The notes under the pieces were generated by a model. It ran no database searches. It was not told the DNA's origin and was given only the letters and a program-made list of their open reading frames with translations. Positions 1 to 7,591 of a stretch of DNA of 22,946 nt are shown here, piece by piece; the first letter of the stretch is position 1, and the number at the start of each line of letters is the position of its first letter. This stretch comes from VGWB01 sp964480945 (GTDB taxonomy: Bacteria; Bacteroidota; Ignavibacteria; UBA10030): positions 1 through 22,946 of the forward strand of contig CAYZRX010000064.1 in NCBI GenBank assembly GCA_964480945.1, given 5' to 3'. The position numbers were made by a program, and so were the translations under genes.

Positions 1-3000
1 ATGAGGACCATCTTCCTCGTCTCAACAAATCCCCCGACCTGCAACCGGCAAAAGTAGATGCCGCTCGACAGCCTTGCCGCATCCCACGTCACTGCGTACG
101 TGCCGGGACTCTTCTGCTCATCTACAAGAACCGCCACCTCCCTACCCAGCACATCAAACACTTTCAGCGTGACCCGGCTGGCGGCTGAGAGCTGAAAGCT
201 AACCGCTGTCCTCGGGTTAAACGGATTGGGATAGTTTTGACAGAGCGATGTTCTCTTCGGCACCTGGTCGGTGATCCTTTCAATCCCAAGGACGATGTTG
301 TCGGTTCCACCCGCCTCCTTATAGCGCGCCGCAAACTCCTGGAGATACTGATTGGCAATGCGATCATTCTGAATAACGAGCGTGTTCTCGTTGTTCGAGT
401 TCTCCGCCGCGCTCGTCCAGTTGTGCGAGCCAGTGATGACCCATTGTGCCGGTTGGCCCTCAATCTGCTCAGCATCGATCACGGCATACTTGTGATGGAG
501 CAGGGCGTCGGGATCGGGATCCAGCAGGACCTCCATACCGTTCGATTGGAGGAAGTTGAATTGGGAACCGGAATCTGTCTTGTTGTCGAGGACCGAGCGC
601 ACCTTGACGCCCGCCTCCCGCCTCACCTTCAGAGCAGCAGCAATGTCGGATCGGGTGAAGGTCATCAACGCAAGATTGATAGAATGATCCGCCCGATTCA
701 GCGTATTGATGATCTGGCTGGTCGTTCGATCACTAGGACTGAAGTAGCACTCTACCCGCGTTCCGTTGATCATGAAGATGTGGGGCGTGTTGTCCAGTTT
801 CCGCGCGCCGAACCGCGCATTGGATGCGTCGGGCACATCGAAATCACTCCCCCACATCTCATTGAACTCGAGCGTGTACGCGCCGGCAAGCGCCTGATCC
901 TGGATCTCGATGACGTTCTGCATGTCATCATTCGTACCGGAATCGGTGAGATTCCACGACCCGGTCCAAACCCAGGCTTGATCCGCGCTGCCGCGGGCAT
1001 CAACGACAACGAATTTGTTGTGATGAAGACCGACTCCGCCGTTCACGGGATCGAAATCGTCGGCGATCCACGGAATGCCCGCCGGCGTGATAATGCCGTC
1101 CAGAACGGCACCGGTGCTGTGGCTCAGGTTGTCCTTTTCAATAATCATTCGTACTCTGACGTGACGACGGTGAGCCTCCACCAGCGCTTGCGCGATCGTC
1201 TCGCCAACTGATCCGCTCATACTATAGAGGGCGCAGTCGATCGTCATGTGCGCGCCCGCGATCCGCATCAACAAGCGATCGACGAAATCTGCATCACCTT
1301 CGGCTGCATCAGGACGAGCGAGAGCGTGGTCGACCGATTTGTTAAAATACACATTGATCTGTCCGCTCGAGCCCAGGGAGGAAGTACTGACGACGCGGTC
1401 GCTCGCGAAGCTCGTGTCGATTCCGTCGACAGAGAATGCCTGGACATGATAGGCGGTCGCCGGCGTGAGATTCGAGATTGCGACAGTGTGGCTCAGGCCT
1501 TTGCTCGTGTCACCAATCGCGCCGAACTCGTACGCTTTGGTCGTACCATACCTCAATCGACTTGATCCGGGTTTTTCCGTCTCCCAGTTCAGGGTGAGCG
1601 AAGCCGACGTGATGTTCGTCTCGTAGGGTGCAACGCTGATGGATGGCCCGCTCGAGATGATATCGGCCTGCCCGCGGGGCTGGATCTGGTAGCCGCCGAC
1701 ATATGGCGTGTCGGGCTTGAACTGTCCGACGACCCCGATAGCATCGAAGGTACCTGTCGGGGCAAAGGCTCGCACAATATCAACGTCTTTGTCAATCCTC
1801 AGGGTTACCGTGCCGGTCGAATCACTCAGCTCGTAGTTCGCCCCCGCTTGCCCACCCCCGACTTCCCACACCGTAATGGGTTGGCCTGTCGTGTCGCGCA
1901 CGACGACACGATTGAGCCGGACCAGCTGTCCTTCATACTGCTCGGTCCCATCACGCCCGTCGTCAGCAATCTGTTGCGCTGTGACAACGACCGGACTCAC
2001 TTCATTTCCGCTGCTGTGGATGTGATGCAGCGTAACCTGCTGGAGCTCCATGAGCCCGAAATACTGCGAGGCCGTGCCAGTGAGGGTTACTTCATCACCA
2101 AGAGTGACCGCGGCCTGGAAGGAATTGTCAAAGACCGCGATCCCGCCGGAAACATCCTGAACGTACGACGGACCGCCGAATTGCGAGGAGACGGTGACGA
2201 TTCCCCTGATTGTGACAAGCTTGCCCAGGAGTAGCGGCACGCCCCTCTTGTCATTCGCCCGAGCGTCTGCAATCGGTAGGGGCTTGCCGTAGACGAGCAA
2301 TTCGGGGAGCACCCGGATCGGCGCGGTCGAATCGCTCCCTCCCCCTGTTTCTATGCCGAACGCAACCTTCAAGGTCGTGTCCGGAGCGGAGAGGCGGCTC
2401 AACTGCAGAAGAAGGCTATCAGCCTGGCCGATCGCGAGGTTCCGTAGCGTGAGCGTATCTCTGCTCGCTTGAAGAGTCAGCGTTCCGACCGCCGTGATCG
2501 ACACATCCGCGATCAAGCCTGACCAGGTGAGCGGCGGCGGTACCAAAACTCTCACCGACGTGATGACCCCGGAAGCGTCACCGCGGAGCGTGAAGGTCAC
2601 CGTCATGGAAGTGTCGGCCTGAATGCTCGATGGCAAGAGATCTGCGGAGCCGGTCCCAGCGAACGCACCGCTCGGCGGCTCTGTCGAGCTTGCGCTGTTT
2701 TGAGGGTTGATGGAGGCAAGAGACTGTGCGACCATGTCGTTCGCGTTGTCGTCCGAATCCCAGCCGTTCCCTGCCTTCTCCTCCGTGCCGCCAAAACCCA
2801 GGGTCGCGTTCGTCGACGTCGCGAATGCTTTTCGCTCAATGCTTGTCGTATTGCCCGGAGCGGGAGCCGGACCGGATCCCTCAAATTTACTTGCATTCGA
2901 TCCGTAACCGACGAAATCAGCGACGTTCGCGTCGGTCGGATTCACGAATGAAAGCGTGTCCATGACGAGAGCAACCTTGCCTCCTGTGGCAGCCATCGCA

Positions 3001-3335
3001 ATGGTGCCGACAACGTCCGGCGTCGGGAGATTCTGCACTCCGCCGCTCCCCTTCGCCTCTTGGATCAGGAAGAATCCCCTGGGTTGAATGACCCCTGAAA
3101 GCACTGTCTGCTGCCACGATGTTCCGGTCGCCGAGGCGTACCGCACCGACCACCCCTGCAGGCTGATGGTCGAGCCGGTCGGATTGTAGAGCTCGATGAA
3201 ATCGTTTTTCCAGATCGAGCCGTTGTTCCCGCCGCCTCCGTAGATTTCACTGATGACGACGTGATTCGCGTTTTGAGCGGGCAGATAGGCGGCAAGTAGA
3301 AGAGTGGCTAAGAGGAGAATCACGGTGCGTTGCAT
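1..3335 (-). CDS. Secreted LTD/OB-fold/FN3/phospholipase D-domain protein with T9SS sorting tail (3' end just outside window)
   Basis: This frame is open from the ATG at 3335 to the window edge: 1111 residues plus two bases, with no stop seen. A signal peptide (MQRTVILLLATLLLAAYLPAQ) opens it; GAGG lies 5 nt before the ATG. In order follow a lamin-tail domain (residues ~25-160, ISEIYGGGG, FIELYNPTG), a beta-rich middle, an OB-fold-like stretch (GKLVTIRGIV...SYVQDVSGGIAVFD), an FN3-like domain, then two phospholipase D motifs: HNKFVVVD (H772, K774, D779) with GSWN, and HHKYAVID (H947, K949, D954) with GSHN. The end (NYPNPFNP ... RKMVL) is a type A T9SS sorting domain, normally cleaved as the protein leaves the cell; probably only a few residues are missing. 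Paired HKD motifs form one active site for phosphodiester cleavage in nucleases and phospholipases. LTD and OB modules are common in extracellular nucleases, so a secreted or surface nuclease is my guess; a phospholipase is possible. Confidence 0.88.
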   Translation of the reverse strand, partial: MQRTVILLLATLLLAAYLPAQNANHVVISEIYGGGGNNGSIWKNDFIELYNPTGSTISLQGWSVRYASATGTSWQQTVLSGVIQPRGFFLIQEAKGSGGVQNLPTPDVVGTIAMAATGGKVALVMDTLSFVNPTDANVADFVGYGSNASKFEGSGPAPAPGNTTSIERKAFATSTNATLGFGGTEEKAGNGWDSDDNANDMVAQSLASINPQNSASSTEPPSGAFAGTGSADLLPSSIQADTSMTVTFTLRGDASGVITSVRVLVPPPLTWSGLIADVSITAVGTLTLQASRDTLTLRNLAIGQADSLLLQLSRLSAPDTTLKVAFGIETGGGSDSTAPIRVLPELLVYGKPLPIADARANDKRGVPLLLGKLVTIRGIVTVSSQFGGPSYVQDVSGGIAVFDNSFQAAVTLGDEVTLTGTASQYFGLMELQQVTLHHIHSSGNEVSPVVVTAQQIADDGRDGTEQYEGQLVRLNRVVVRDTTGQPITVWEVGGGQAGANYELSDSTGTVTLRIDKDVDIVRAFAPTGTFDAIGVVGQFKPDTPYVGGYQIQPRGQADIISSGPSISVAPYETNITSASLTLNWETEKPGSSRLRYGTTKAYEFGAIGDTSKGLSHTVAISNLTPATAYHVQAFSVDGIDTSFASDRVVSTSSLGSSGQINVYFNKSVDHALARPDAAEGDADFVDRLLMRIAGAHMTIDCALYSMSGSVGETIAQALVEAHRRHVRVRMIIEKDNLSHSTGAVLDGIITPAGIPWIADDFDPVNGGVGLHHNKFVVVDARGSADQAWVWTGSWNLTDSGTNDDMQNVIEIQDQALAGAYTLEFNEMWGSDFDVPDASNARFGARKLDNTPHIFMINGTRVECYFSPSDRTTSQIINTLNRADHSINLALMTFTRSDIAAALKVRREAGVKVRSVLDNKTDSGSQFNFLQSNGMEVLLDPDPDALLHHKYAVIDAEQIEGQPAQWVITGSHNWTSAAENSNNENTLVIQNDRIANQYLQEFAARYKEAGGTDNIVLGIERITDQVPKRTSLCQNYPNPFNPRTAVSFQLSAASRVTLKVFDVLGREVAVLVDEQKSPGTYAVTWDAARLSSGIYFCRLQVGGFVETRKMVL

Positions 3336-3402
3336 TCCAACCTCACTTCCCCCGGGAGGCAATTTAGAATATTTTCCGACCGATGCAACATAATTCTCTC
3401 CG

Positions 3403-3431
3403 TTGGATTTGCGGGGGTCATTCCGTATATT
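3403..3431 (+). promoter_or_regulatory. Candidate sigma-70-type promoter of the mutT-mutY-ogg2 operon
   Basis: TTGGAT (3403-3408) and TATATT (3426-3431) are separated by exactly 17 bases in the divergent gap. The expected start of transcription (~3438) lies only about 3 bases before the mutT ATG at 3441, and there is no Shine-Dalgarno sequence, so the transcript could be leaderless. The -35 match is weak (3 of 6); the -10 match is 5 of 6. Confidence 0.45.
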
Positions 3432-3440
3432 TTGTCATCT

Positions 3441-3824
3441 ATGACCCGAGTCGCTGTCGGTGTGATCCAGAGGAACGGCAAGATTCTGATCTGCCAGCGC
3501 AAGAAAGACGCGCGCTACGGCTTGAAATGGGAATTCCCCGGCGGCAAGCGTGAGGCGGGCGAATCGATCCTGGATTGCCTCAGGAGGGAACTGCGGGAGG
3601 AGCTTGGCATCGACGTCGAGGAATATGGTCGGGCCGAAACTCAAACCGCGTACTACGAAGACGGTGGAACGTTTGAGGTTACGTATTGCTTCGTTCGGGG
3701 GTACGCAGGAGAGCCTCGGAACAACGTGTTCGAGGAGATCCGCTGGGTCTCGCTTGACGAACTGCGCGCTCTCGACATTCTGGAAGGGAACAAGCCGTTC
3801 GTGGGGTCGTTGACTCGTCTATGA
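3441..3824 (+). CDS. mutT: MutT-like Nudix hydrolase (8-oxo-dGTP diphosphatase type)
   Basis: 127 residues, about the length of E. coli MutT. The Nudix box G-x5-E-x7-RE-L-x-EE-x-G-I is complete at residues 35-57 (GKREAGE...RELREELGI), preceded by the KWEFPGGK signature. The fold is followed by EEIRWVSLDELRALDILEGN, typical of MutT-like proteins. MutT-type enzymes hydrolyse 8-oxo-dGTP to the monophosphate, keeping oxidised guanine out of DNA. I chose the ATG at 3441 because the conserved first strand (MTRVAVGVIQ) starts there; the 37 codons open upstream run through the promoter. The stop overlaps the mutY start (ATGA, 3821-3824), implying translational coupling. Its neighbours, adenine and 8-oxoG glycosylases, make the 8-oxo-dGTP role likely, although Nudix substrate cannot be read from the box alone. 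Confidence 0.9.
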   Translation: MTRVAVGVIQRNGKILICQRKKDARYGLKWEFPGGKREAGESILDCLRRELREELGIDVEEYGRAETQTAYYEDGGTFEVTYCFVRGYAGEPRNNVFEEIRWVSLDELRALDILEGNKPFVGSLTRL

Positions 3825-4798
3825 GTTTCAAATCTCAAGTCTCAAGTTCCAAGTCCAACAGCAGGCGTCTCCAACCACGAAGCGTAGAGCGCAAGCCTCG
3901 CCCCGTCTCTTCTCTTCTGCGTTGGTACCGCCGAGGCGGCCGGGAGCTCCCCTGGCGATGTGAGCACGATCCCTATCGAGTTCTGGTCTCCGAAATTATG
4001 CTTCAGCAAACGCAGGTGAGTCGCGTCCTCGAAAAGTATCCGTTGTTCTTGAAGCGCTTTCCCACTCTTGAGAAACTCTCCCGGGCGCGCACTTCGGAGG
4101 TCATTCGCGGCTGGCAAGGGATGGGGTACAACAATCGGGCCGTCAGATTGCAGCAACTTGCCAGGCACGTTGTGAACGACCTCGGGGGAAGATTACCGTC
4201 AACCCCGGCTGAACTTGAAAAACTGCCAGGCGTTGGGCGCTACACTGCTCACGCGGTGGCATGCCTCGCCTTCGGAAAACCCCTCCCTGTCGTAGACACG
4301 AACGTTGCACGAGTGCTCACCCGGCTGTTTCCTGACAAGTTCAAGAATCACCGGCCGCGGAGCCGGCACAGCAAACTCCTCTGGGATGTGGCCGAAGAGA
4401 TTCTTCCGAGACGACAGGCTTCTGATTGGAACCAGGCCCTGATGGATCTAGGCGCGCGGATCTGCACCGCAGCGGCGCCGAAATGTGGAATTTGCCCCGT
4501 GCGCAGATTCTGTCCGAGCGCTCATCGAACCGTGAGAGCGGCACCCTCGCTGTCGAAGCGCGAGCCGGGCCGAGATGGGATGCCGAACCGGATCTACCGG
4601 GGAAGGGTCGTGGAGGTCTTGCGGAATCTCGGACGCGGACAGGACATGGGCGCGGGGCACCTCGGCCGGCAAATCAAGCACAAGTTTGGGGAAACGGACA
4701 GCCCCTGGCTCGCCCGGCTTCTCAAGGATCTGCAGCGCGACGGTCTTATCAAGCTGACAAAGAGCGGCTCCTCCTTTCGCGTAGGATTGCCTGAATAA
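3821..4798 (+). CDS. mutY: MutY-family A/G-specific adenine DNA glycosylase with atypical C-terminus
   Basis: 325 residues. The HhH-GPD core shows the catalytic Glu in SEIMLQQTQV (E58), the helix-hairpin-helix LEKLPGVGRYTAHAV (134-146), the catalytic Asp in VVDTNVARV (D159) and a complete 4Fe-4S ligand set C-x6-C-x2-C-x5-C (C215, C222, C225, C231). MutY removes adenine mispaired with 8-oxoguanine. Unlike E. coli MutY, there is no Nudix-like C-terminal domain; residues ~255-325 (RIYRGRVVEVLRNL ... LLKDLQRDGLIKL) look like a small winged helix. The first ~28 residues are low-complexity and come from a heptamer repeat, but no later ATG precedes the catalytic core, so I kept 3821. It overlaps mutT by 4 bases and ogg2 by 1 (TAATG). 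Because the reading domain is absent, a Mig-like mismatch (T/G) glycosylase is an alternative; the operon context favours adenine glycosylase. Confidence 0.87.
   Translation: MSFKSQVSSSKSNSRRLQPRSVERKPRPVSSLLRWYRRGGRELPWRCEHDPYRVLVSEIMLQQTQVSRVLEKYPLFLKRFPTLEKLSRARTSEVIRGWQGMGYNNRAVRLQQLARHVVNDLGGRLPSTPAELEKLPGVGRYTAHAVACLAFGKPLPVVDTNVARVLTRLFPDKFKNHRPRSRHSKLLWDVAEEILPRRQASDWNQALMDLGARICTAAAPKCGICPVRRFCPSAHRTVRAAPSLSKREPGRDGMPNRIYRGRVVEVLRNLGRGQDMGAGHLGRQIKHKFGETDSPWLARLLKDLQRDGLIKLTKSGSSFRVGLPE
3826..3858 (+). repeat. Heptanucleotide tandem repeat (TYTCAAG-like) reading into mutY
   Basis: Immediately after the mutT stop the sequence runs TTTCAAA, TCTCAAG, TCTCAAG, TTCCAAG, TCCAA: four to five degenerate 7-base units. 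It encodes the Ser/Lys-rich beginning of MutY (SFKSQVSSSKSN), which is not part of the glycosylase fold. A shorter relative follows the ogg2 stop at 5451-5464. Confidence 0.6.
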
Positions 4799-5448
4799 TG
4801 AAGGGACGTCCGGACAAACGGAGGGAAGATCAACTGAAAGCCCTCCGTGAAATGCATGAGGCAAAGAGCGCCGCCATCAGAAGCCGGCTTGAGGAATTCT
4901 CGCACGTTAGCCCTCGTGACTATTTCTACGAATTGCTCTATTGCCTCTTGACGCCACAAACGAGCGCCCAGAACGCCGAGAGGGTGGTCGAGCAGCTCAG
5001 GCAAGTTGAGTTCGAGAATTTCCCGATCGACCCCGAACCCCTCCTGCGCTCTAAGAGCAACTACATCCGGTTTCATCGGACGAAAGCGAGTCATCTTCTG
5101 AACTTGAAAGAAAACTACCCCGCGGTGCTCGGTCTTCTCGCGAAAGATCATCCCCCCTTCGAGCTCCGCGAGCACCTCTTGAAACAGGTCAAGGGGATCG
5201 GCCTAAAAGAAGCAACGCATTTCCTGCGCAACATCGGAAGGAATGGTGGACTCGCCATTCTGGACCGGCACATTCTCAGGAACCTGAAACGATACGGTGT
5301 CATCAGATCATCCCCGGAATCCCTTACTCGAAAAAAATACCTCTCGATCGAACGGCGTTTCATCAGGTTCTCGGAACGTATCGGTCTGCCGATCGACGAG
5401 CTTGACCTCCTGTTCTGGAGTATGGAAACGGGAGAGATCAGAAAGTGA
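4798..5448 (+). CDS. ogg: Ogg2-type 8-oxoguanine DNA glycosylase/AP lyase
   Basis: 216 residues, matching the ~210-residue Ogg2 family best known from archaea and Thermotoga. The core motif VKGIGLKEATHFLRNIG carries the Schiff-base lysine (K137), and AILDRHILRNL carries the catalytic aspartate (D156). The protein ends in a lysine (GEIRK, K216); in archaeal Ogg2 the C-terminal lysine has been reported to be what distinguishes 8-oxoG from G. There is no iron-sulfur cluster. The enzyme removes 8-oxoG opposite C and nicks the abasic site. The start overlaps the mutY stop by one base (TAATG), so it is probably translated by reinitiation. It supplies the base-removal step of the GO system that MutM (Fpg) performs in E. 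coli. Confidence 0.9.
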   Translation: MKGRPDKRREDQLKALREMHEAKSAAIRSRLEEFSHVSPRDYFYELLYCLLTPQTSAQNAERVVEQLRQVEFENFPIDPEPLLRSKSNYIRFHRTKASHLLNLKENYPAVLGLLAKDHPPFELREHLLKQVKGIGLKEATHFLRNIGRNGGLAILDRHILRNLKRYGVIRSSPESLTRKKYLSIERRFIRFSERIGLPIDELDLLFWSMETGEIRK

Positions 5449-5450
5449 AT

Positions 5451-5464
5451 TTCCAATTGCCAAG
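5451..5464 (+). repeat. Degenerate heptamer pair after ogg2 stop
   Basis: TTCCAAT-TGCCAAG lies two bases after the ogg2 stop and resembles the heptamers after the mutT stop. Only two units are recognisable, so the relationship is suggestive. Confidence 0.35.
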
Positions 5465-5507
5465 ACGCGATCGACAATTGACGATGACGATCGAATAGGC
5501 GCTGAGC

Positions 5508-6653
5508 ATGAAATTCCTCGTGATCGGTTCCGGCATGATGGGGAGCGCCGTCGCGCTCGATCTCGCACGTTCTTCCGGGGTCGAGCAAGTGACGCTCGCC
5601 GACATCGATCTCTCTCGTGCCCGGGAGGTCGCCGAGAAAATCGGCTCAACGAGAGTTCATCCTATCGAATTGGATGTCAACAGCTTTGACCAGGTCTCGG
5701 ATGTCATGAGGGGGCACGACTGCGGCGTCGCGGCAGTCTCCTACCAGCACAACGTTCTTCTGACGAAAGCGGCAATTCAGGCCGGGATGCATCTCTGCGA
5801 TCTGGGCGGAAACGATGAAGTCGTTCGGAAGCAGCTGGAACTGAGCCGGGAAGCAGAAGACGCGGGTGTTGCAGTCATCCCGAACTGTGGCCTTGCGCCC
5901 GGTTTGGCCAACATCCTTGCGGCACGGGGAGCTGAGCAGTTTGAGTCGGTAGATTCCATCCGGCTCCGCGTCGGGGGGGTGCCGCAACACCCGAAGCCGC
6001 CCTTTAACTACCAAATCGTCTTCTCTGTCGAGGGATTGCTGAATGAGTACACGGGAAAGGCGACCGTGTTGCGGAATGGGACACTGACTCAGCTTGATGC
6101 ATTGACTGAGATTGAGGCGATCGACTTTCCCTCACCGTTTGGGAGGATGGAGGCCTTCCTCACATCGGGCGGGACCTCGCTGCTCCCGGAGATCTTTGCC
6201 GGCAAAGTGCGAGAGCTCGATTATAAGACAGTTCGCTATCCGGGGCACTGCGAGCGGTTCAGGACACTCCTCGAACTCGGATTTGCATCAAACGATCCGG
6301 TCATCGTCGGCGCGAATGTGTACACGAGCAGGGACGTTTTCTCACAATTGATACGGAACAAGCTTGATAAATCTGGCAAAGATGTTGTCCTCTTAAGAGT
6401 TTGCATCAAAGGAAGGCAGGGTCGGCCTCGTCGGAAGCTATCTTACGAGCTGATTGATTTTTACGATGAAAATGAGAATATTACAGCGATGATGAGAACA
6501 ACCGCGTTCTCGACATCGATTATCAGCCAACTCATTGCTGGCGATCGAGTCAAAAAGAGGGGAGTCGCAACGCCTGAGATGTGCGTCCCGCTGCAGCCTC
6601 TCCTGGAAGCATTGAAACGTCGTGGGCTCACTGTTCAGGAAAGCTACAGCTAG
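5508..6653 (+). CDS. Saccharopine dehydrogenase-family enzyme, probably L-lysine 6-dehydrogenase-like
   Basis: 381 residues. The N-terminus is a Rossmann NAD(P)-binding fold (VIGSGMMGSAVALDLA, G7/G9/G12, then the acidic end of strand 2 in TLADIDLSRA). HNVLLTKAAIQAGMHLCDLGGN and VIPNCGLAPGLANILAARG are typical of the saccharopine dehydrogenase superfamily, and the overall pattern resembles L-lysine 6-dehydrogenase, which oxidatively deaminates the epsilon-amino group of lysine. Saccharopine reductase or a carboxynorspermidine-type enzyme are alternatives; substrate cannot be fixed from the sequence. The gene lies 59 bases after ogg2 with no good SD before its ATG, so cotranscription is possible. 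No other lysine-pathway gene is nearby. Confidence 0.75.
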   Translation: MKFLVIGSGMMGSAVALDLARSSGVEQVTLADIDLSRAREVAEKIGSTRVHPIELDVNSFDQVSDVMRGHDCGVAAVSYQHNVLLTKAAIQAGMHLCDLGGNDEVVRKQLELSREAEDAGVAVIPNCGLAPGLANILAARGAEQFESVDSIRLRVGGVPQHPKPPFNYQIVFSVEGLLNEYTGKATVLRNGTLTQLDALTEIEAIDFPSPFGRMEAFLTSGGTSLLPEIFAGKVRELDYKTVRYPGHCERFRTLLELGFASNDPVIVGANVYTSRDVFSQLIRNKLDKSGKDVVLLRVCIKGRQGRPRRKLSYELIDFYDENENITAMMRTTAFSTSIISQLIAGDRVKKRGVATPEMCVPLQPLLEALKRRGLTVQESYS

Positions 6654-6701
6654 CAGTCGCCGGAGGTGAACGTACTGGCTTTCACAACATCGATGTGAAG
6701 G

Positions 6702-7088
6702 ATGAGTCAAACTCAGCTCTTTCTTATCGTCTTGGGGTTGGTACTGATTGGCCTGGCGATTTACGTTGGCCTCTCGATGTTTCAGGCAAACGCCGTTGAA
6801 CAGACCAGAGACGCTATCATGAATGACCTGGGGACGTTCGCCGGCAGCGCACGCTCATTCTACTGGAAATCCACGCAACAAGGCGGAGGGAACAGGACGT
6901 TTAACGGGGTTACGATTCGCATGTTGTATCCGATGACGGAAAACCTCAACGCGCGCTACTACGTCGAGAGTGCAGATGATGATGAGTGTGTCATCGTCGG
7001 CGTCGGAAAAGTCATATCGGGGAATGATTCCGTTCGGGTCCGCGTGCGAGTAAGGGAGAGGCAAAACATTTTCGAGATTCTCAACTAG
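6702..7088 (+). CDS. Unknown small single-TM protein
   Basis: 128 residues, not recognised. Residues ~6-28 form one hydrophobic helix (FLIVLGLVLIGLAIYVGLSMF) with a very short N-terminus, followed by a helix and a beta-rich exported domain (GGGNRTFNGVTIRMLYP ... VIVGVGKVISG). The shape resembles pilin-like or pseudopilin-like proteins, but there is no G-F/E prepilin peptidase site before the helix, so I do not call it a pilin. The start has only GAAGG touching the ATG; a stronger GGAGGTGA at 6662 leads to no usable start because an in-frame TGA follows at 6696. It sits 48 bases after the dehydrogenase and 5 bases before yajQ. Confidence 0.7.
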   Translation: MSQTQLFLIVLGLVLIGLAIYVGLSMFQANAVEQTRDAIMNDLGTFAGSARSFYWKSTQQGGGNRTFNGVTIRMLYPMTENLNARYYVESADDDECVIVGVGKVISGNDSVRVRVRVRERQNIFEILN

Positions 7089-7093
7089 GGTGC

Positions 7094-7591
7094 ATGGGGC
7101 AGCAGAATTCATTCGACATTGTCTCCGAGCTCAATCTGCAAGAGATAGACAACGCGCTTAACCAGGCCCGGAAGGAAATCAGCCAGCGGTACGACTTCAA
7201 GGACTCCAAGACGTTCGTCGAGTTCAACCCGAAGGAGAAGCAGATCGTCCTTCAATCCGGCGACGAATTCCACTTAAAGAACGCCCTTGACGTCATCCAA
7301 TCCAGGATGGTGAAGAGGGGGATCTCGCTCAAAGCGCTCCGCTACGGTGCCGTCGAGCCGGCGGCGGGAGGCACCGTCCGTCAGAACATCTCGCTTCAGA
7401 TCGGTATCAGTAAGGATGATGCGCGGCAGGTTGTCAAGATGATCAAGGAATCCAAAATCAAGGTTCAGGCGCAGATCATGGATGACCAAGTCCGCGTGAC
7501 CGGGAAAAACAAAGATGACCTGCAGTCGATCATCAAAATGCTTCGCGACGCCGACCTACCATTTGCGACGCAATTCGTCAACTATCGATAG
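7094..7591 (+). CDS. yajQ: YajQ-family nucleotide/cyclic-di-GMP-binding protein
   Basis: 165 residues, the normal family length. Diagnostic segments are SFDIVSELNLQEIDNALNQA at the start, RYDFKDSKT, and the C-terminal VRVTGKNKDDLQSIIKMLR ... FATQFVNYR. YajQ proteins have two RNP-like ferredoxin folds; a Xanthomonas member binds cyclic di-GMP and acts with a transcription factor, and the E. coli protein binds tRNA and nucleotides. Which role applies here cannot be told. AGGG precedes the ATG by 3 bases. The next gene begins directly after its TAG stop. Confidence 0.93.
   Translation: MGQQNSFDIVSELNLQEIDNALNQARKEISQRYDFKDSKTFVEFNPKEKQIVLQSGDEFHLKNALDVIQSRMVKRGISLKALRYGAVEPAAGGTVRQNISLQIGISKDDARQVVKMIKESKIKVQAQIMDDQVRVTGKNKDDLQSIIKMLRDADLPFATQFVNYR

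Noticed and set aside
237..1211. 324-codon plus-strand frame opposite the phospholipase D gene
   Set aside because: It mirrors the minus-strand gene, whose protein has two intact HKD motifs and a T9SS tail; the plus translation has no recognisable motif.
6662..6698. Strong GGAGGTGA that could give an earlier start for the gene at 6702
   Set aside because: The in-frame CTG at 6675 and ATG at 6693 are followed at once by TGA (6696-6698), so neither can extend the gene.
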